A stretch of DNA of 64,000 nt from UBA6054 sp963975575 (GTDB lineage: Bacteria > Planctomycetota > Phycisphaerae > Phycisphaerales > UBA1924). The notes under the pieces are model-generated. The model did no database searches, was not told where the DNA came from, and saw nothing but the letters and a program-made list of their open reading frames with translations. The DNA lies in NCBI GenBank assembly GCA_963975575.1, contig CAXBHL010000003.1, positions 62,001 to 126,000 on the forward strand. Direction: 5' to 3'. The position numbers and the translations under genes were made by a program. Shown here piece by piece: positions 62,554 through 64,000 of the stretch (position 1 is the first letter of the stretch; every line of letters starts with the position of its first letter).

Positions 62554-64000
62554 ATGTTTCAGATCCCAAGCCTGACAATCGCTCCGAGGCGTATCGCCGT
62601 CGCCATTTGTGGGATCGTGCTGGCCGGCGGACCCTGTGCGAACGCCGGTCCTGGAGCCGATTTTCTGGCGCCGTACGGTCTGGAGAACTTTTCGGGCCAC
62701 TACATTGAGGCGCTCGACACGCTGCTGCTGGCCAGCGCCCATGCGGACGCCGACGAATGGGCTCAGGCCGACGCGCTGCTGGACGCGTTCTGGGCACGCT
62801 ACCCGGTCGGTGACTTCGCGTGGTCCCAGCTTCCCACCCGGCCGTTCGGCATCTTCCTCGGTACGCCTCCCTGCTATTACGCGTTGCGGATGCTGACCGA
62901 TCTGACCGACCACCACCTGGCCAACCCGGACAGTCCCGAGCCGCCGCGGACCGCGATGCTGACCGTGGTGGTCGTCGGCCGATCCAGCGGCATCCAGCCC
63001 CGGAACTGGCAGGAGTTGAACGCCGGAACGGGTGTGTTCGTGACCAACGCCGTCGAAACGGAACTCTTCGCGGATGACAACCGCGCCATCGATGAGTCGC
63101 TCGGGCTCTTCGGCGACTACGTCGAGGTGGTGTCCAAGGGCCGGCTCGGTATGGACGTGCGGGTGGTGTCGCTGCCCGATGTCGAACTTCCGGCGCACGC
63201 CTACGCCACGCCGAACCGTTACGCGGGCCTGATCAACCCGAGCGATGTGTTTGCACACATTCCCACGGAGATCGCCGAATCAACGGACTGGTGGTGGCTG
63301 CTCTACCCCTCGCACGTCCCCGAGCAGTACCCCGACTTTATCAATACCGAGTTCATCACCGGGGGTATGGGGCAGGCCCCGAATGGCGGCCCGTTCTTCA
63401 TCATCGACGACCGTTGGCTGACCCGCAAGCCGCCCCATCTCGGCAGCGGCGATTACACCCCGATCGAGCGCTCGGTGTATCTCCCGCAGTGGCTCCAGCA
63501 CGAGTTCTTCCACCACCTCTATCAGCGGTGGCCCGAGTTCGGCCTGGAGAACCAGCCGCACCAGTGGTTCGACCGGAGCACCTGGCCGGGGGATTTTGTG
63601 GGTCTGTACGAGCCCGACTACTACCACGAATCCCTTTTCAAGCGGGTCCACGGCGCCCGCCTGCAGCCCCATGTCGGGCTTCGGTACGCGACCGCCGACG
63701 CCCCCTTCGACCAACTGACGCCCGCGGACGTGCTCGGCACCCATTACCGCGTGCCGAGCACGAATGGCTGGCATGTCGGCGACATCGTGGAGGCCGGGCA
63801 TAACTTCCGCTGGCGCAACAGCGCGGGCGTTTCATGGACCCTGGCCGATGATCTCGCGAACGGGCGTCTGCTGACCGGGCCGGATAATCCCTACGCGGGC
63901 AACCCGGGTGCGGCATCGTTCCAGATCGTGCTCGAACGGGATCCGGAGTTCGGCGACCTGACCACCGACGTGCGAGGGTTCCGCTTCCTGGGCGAGCTCT
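62554..64000 (+). CDS. Secreted protein with HEFFH motif, N-terminal part (runs off right edge)
   Basis: The ATG at 62554 has GGAGG 6 bases upstream, and the frame stays open for 482 codons to the window end. A signal peptide (hydrophobic core ending near CANAGPG, about residue 30) is followed by a large globular region. LQHEFFHHLYQRWPEFG at about residues 315-330 contains HExxH plus a further His, the pattern of zinc-dependent metallopeptidases. The C-terminal visible part (VEAGHNFRWRNSAGVSW, SFQIVLERDP) looks like a beta-rich extension. The family is not recognised. It belongs to the chromosomal flank. Confidence 0.7.
   Translation, partial: MFQIPSLTIAPRRIAVAICGIVLAGGPCANAGPGADFLAPYGLENFSGHYIEALDTLLLASAHADADEWAQADALLDAFWARYPVGDFAWSQLPTRPFGIFLGTPPCYYALRMLTDLTDHHLANPDSPEPPRTAMLTVVVVGRSSGIQPRNWQELNAGTGVFVTNAVETELFADDNRAIDESLGLFGDYVEVVSKGRLGMDVRVVSLPDVELPAHAYATPNRYAGLINPSDVFAHIPTEIAESTDWWWLLYPSHVPEQYPDFINTEFITGGMGQAPNGGPFFIIDDRWLTRKPPHLGSGDYTPIERSVYLPQWLQHEFFHHLYQRWPEFGLENQPHQWFDRSTWPGDFVGLYEPDYYHESLFKRVHGARLQPHVGLRYATADAPFDQLTPADVLGTHYRVPSTNGWHVGDIVEAGHNFRWRNSAGVSWTLADDLANGRLLTGPDNPYAGNPGAASFQIVLERDPEFGDLTTDVRGFRFLGEL

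Overview
The window looks like a piece of a high-GC planctomycete chromosome, probably Phycisphaerae-like. That call is an inference from codon usage, gene style, flagellar FliM and the unusual integrase family; there is no rRNA to fix it. A genomic island of about 52 kb sits inside a tRNA-Gly(GCC) gene and takes up most of the window.

Left chromosome (1-9961): a minus-strand transcription/translation operon, nusA-infB-DUF503-rbfA, followed by an HhH-GPD protein and a lipoprotein that runs off the left edge. Next come fliM (minus) and a full-length DsbD-type thiol:disulfide reductase (plus). The tRNA-Gly gene has a clear promoter.

Island (9992-62253). (a) 10.3-32.5 kb is a nearly unbroken minus-strand copper/heavy-metal cluster. 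It holds a CsoR repressor with its own operator, an HMA-MauE fusion, a PepSY protein, an amino-acid permease, a K+ channel, a class II (archaeal-type) GAPDH, an MFS exporter, a PD-(D/E)XK-like protein, PRPP synthetase, an AMP/thymidine phosphorylase-like enzyme, a site-2 protease, a CPH-type (CopB) ATPase, an ICMT-like methyltransferase, YHS/TRASH-type and other Cys/His-rich metal-binding proteins, a SpoIIE-type phosphatase, a multicopper oxidase and a TolC-like channel. (b) 32.9-43.7 kb is a decayed conjugation region: DUF932, ArdC-like genes in several states of decay, a helicase fragment, a MobF relaxase with an internal deletion, and an apparently intact coupling ATPase with membrane and coiled-coil partners. 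(c) 43.7-53.7 kb is a second metal module of visibly lower GC: a CPC-type Zn/Cd/Pb ATPase divergent from a small secreted protein, then CzcCBA and a PII-like protein. (d) 53.8-60.8 kb carries another ArdC remnant, two unknown genes, 1.6 kb of structured GC-rich DNA without a recognisable gene, and a compact HTH-AAA ATPase-subtilase operon with its own promoter and operator, which is a candidate defence system. (e) A tyrosine integrase with a non-standard active site lies beside the right end, and copies of a TGTAGTGCA motif lie at both island ends.

Right chromosome (62254-64000): the displaced original 3' part and terminator of tRNA-Gly, then a secreted protein with an HEFFH motif that runs off the right edge.

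How it fits together: the metal modules appear to pair cytoplasmic export (CopB, CadA-like) with periplasmic oxidation and binding (multicopper oxidase, TRASH/YHS proteins) and trans-envelope efflux (CzcCBA, TolC). The odd metabolic genes (GAPDH, Prs, phosphorylase) may replace metal-sensitive steps. The tRNA is now a chimera whose 3' half came with the island.
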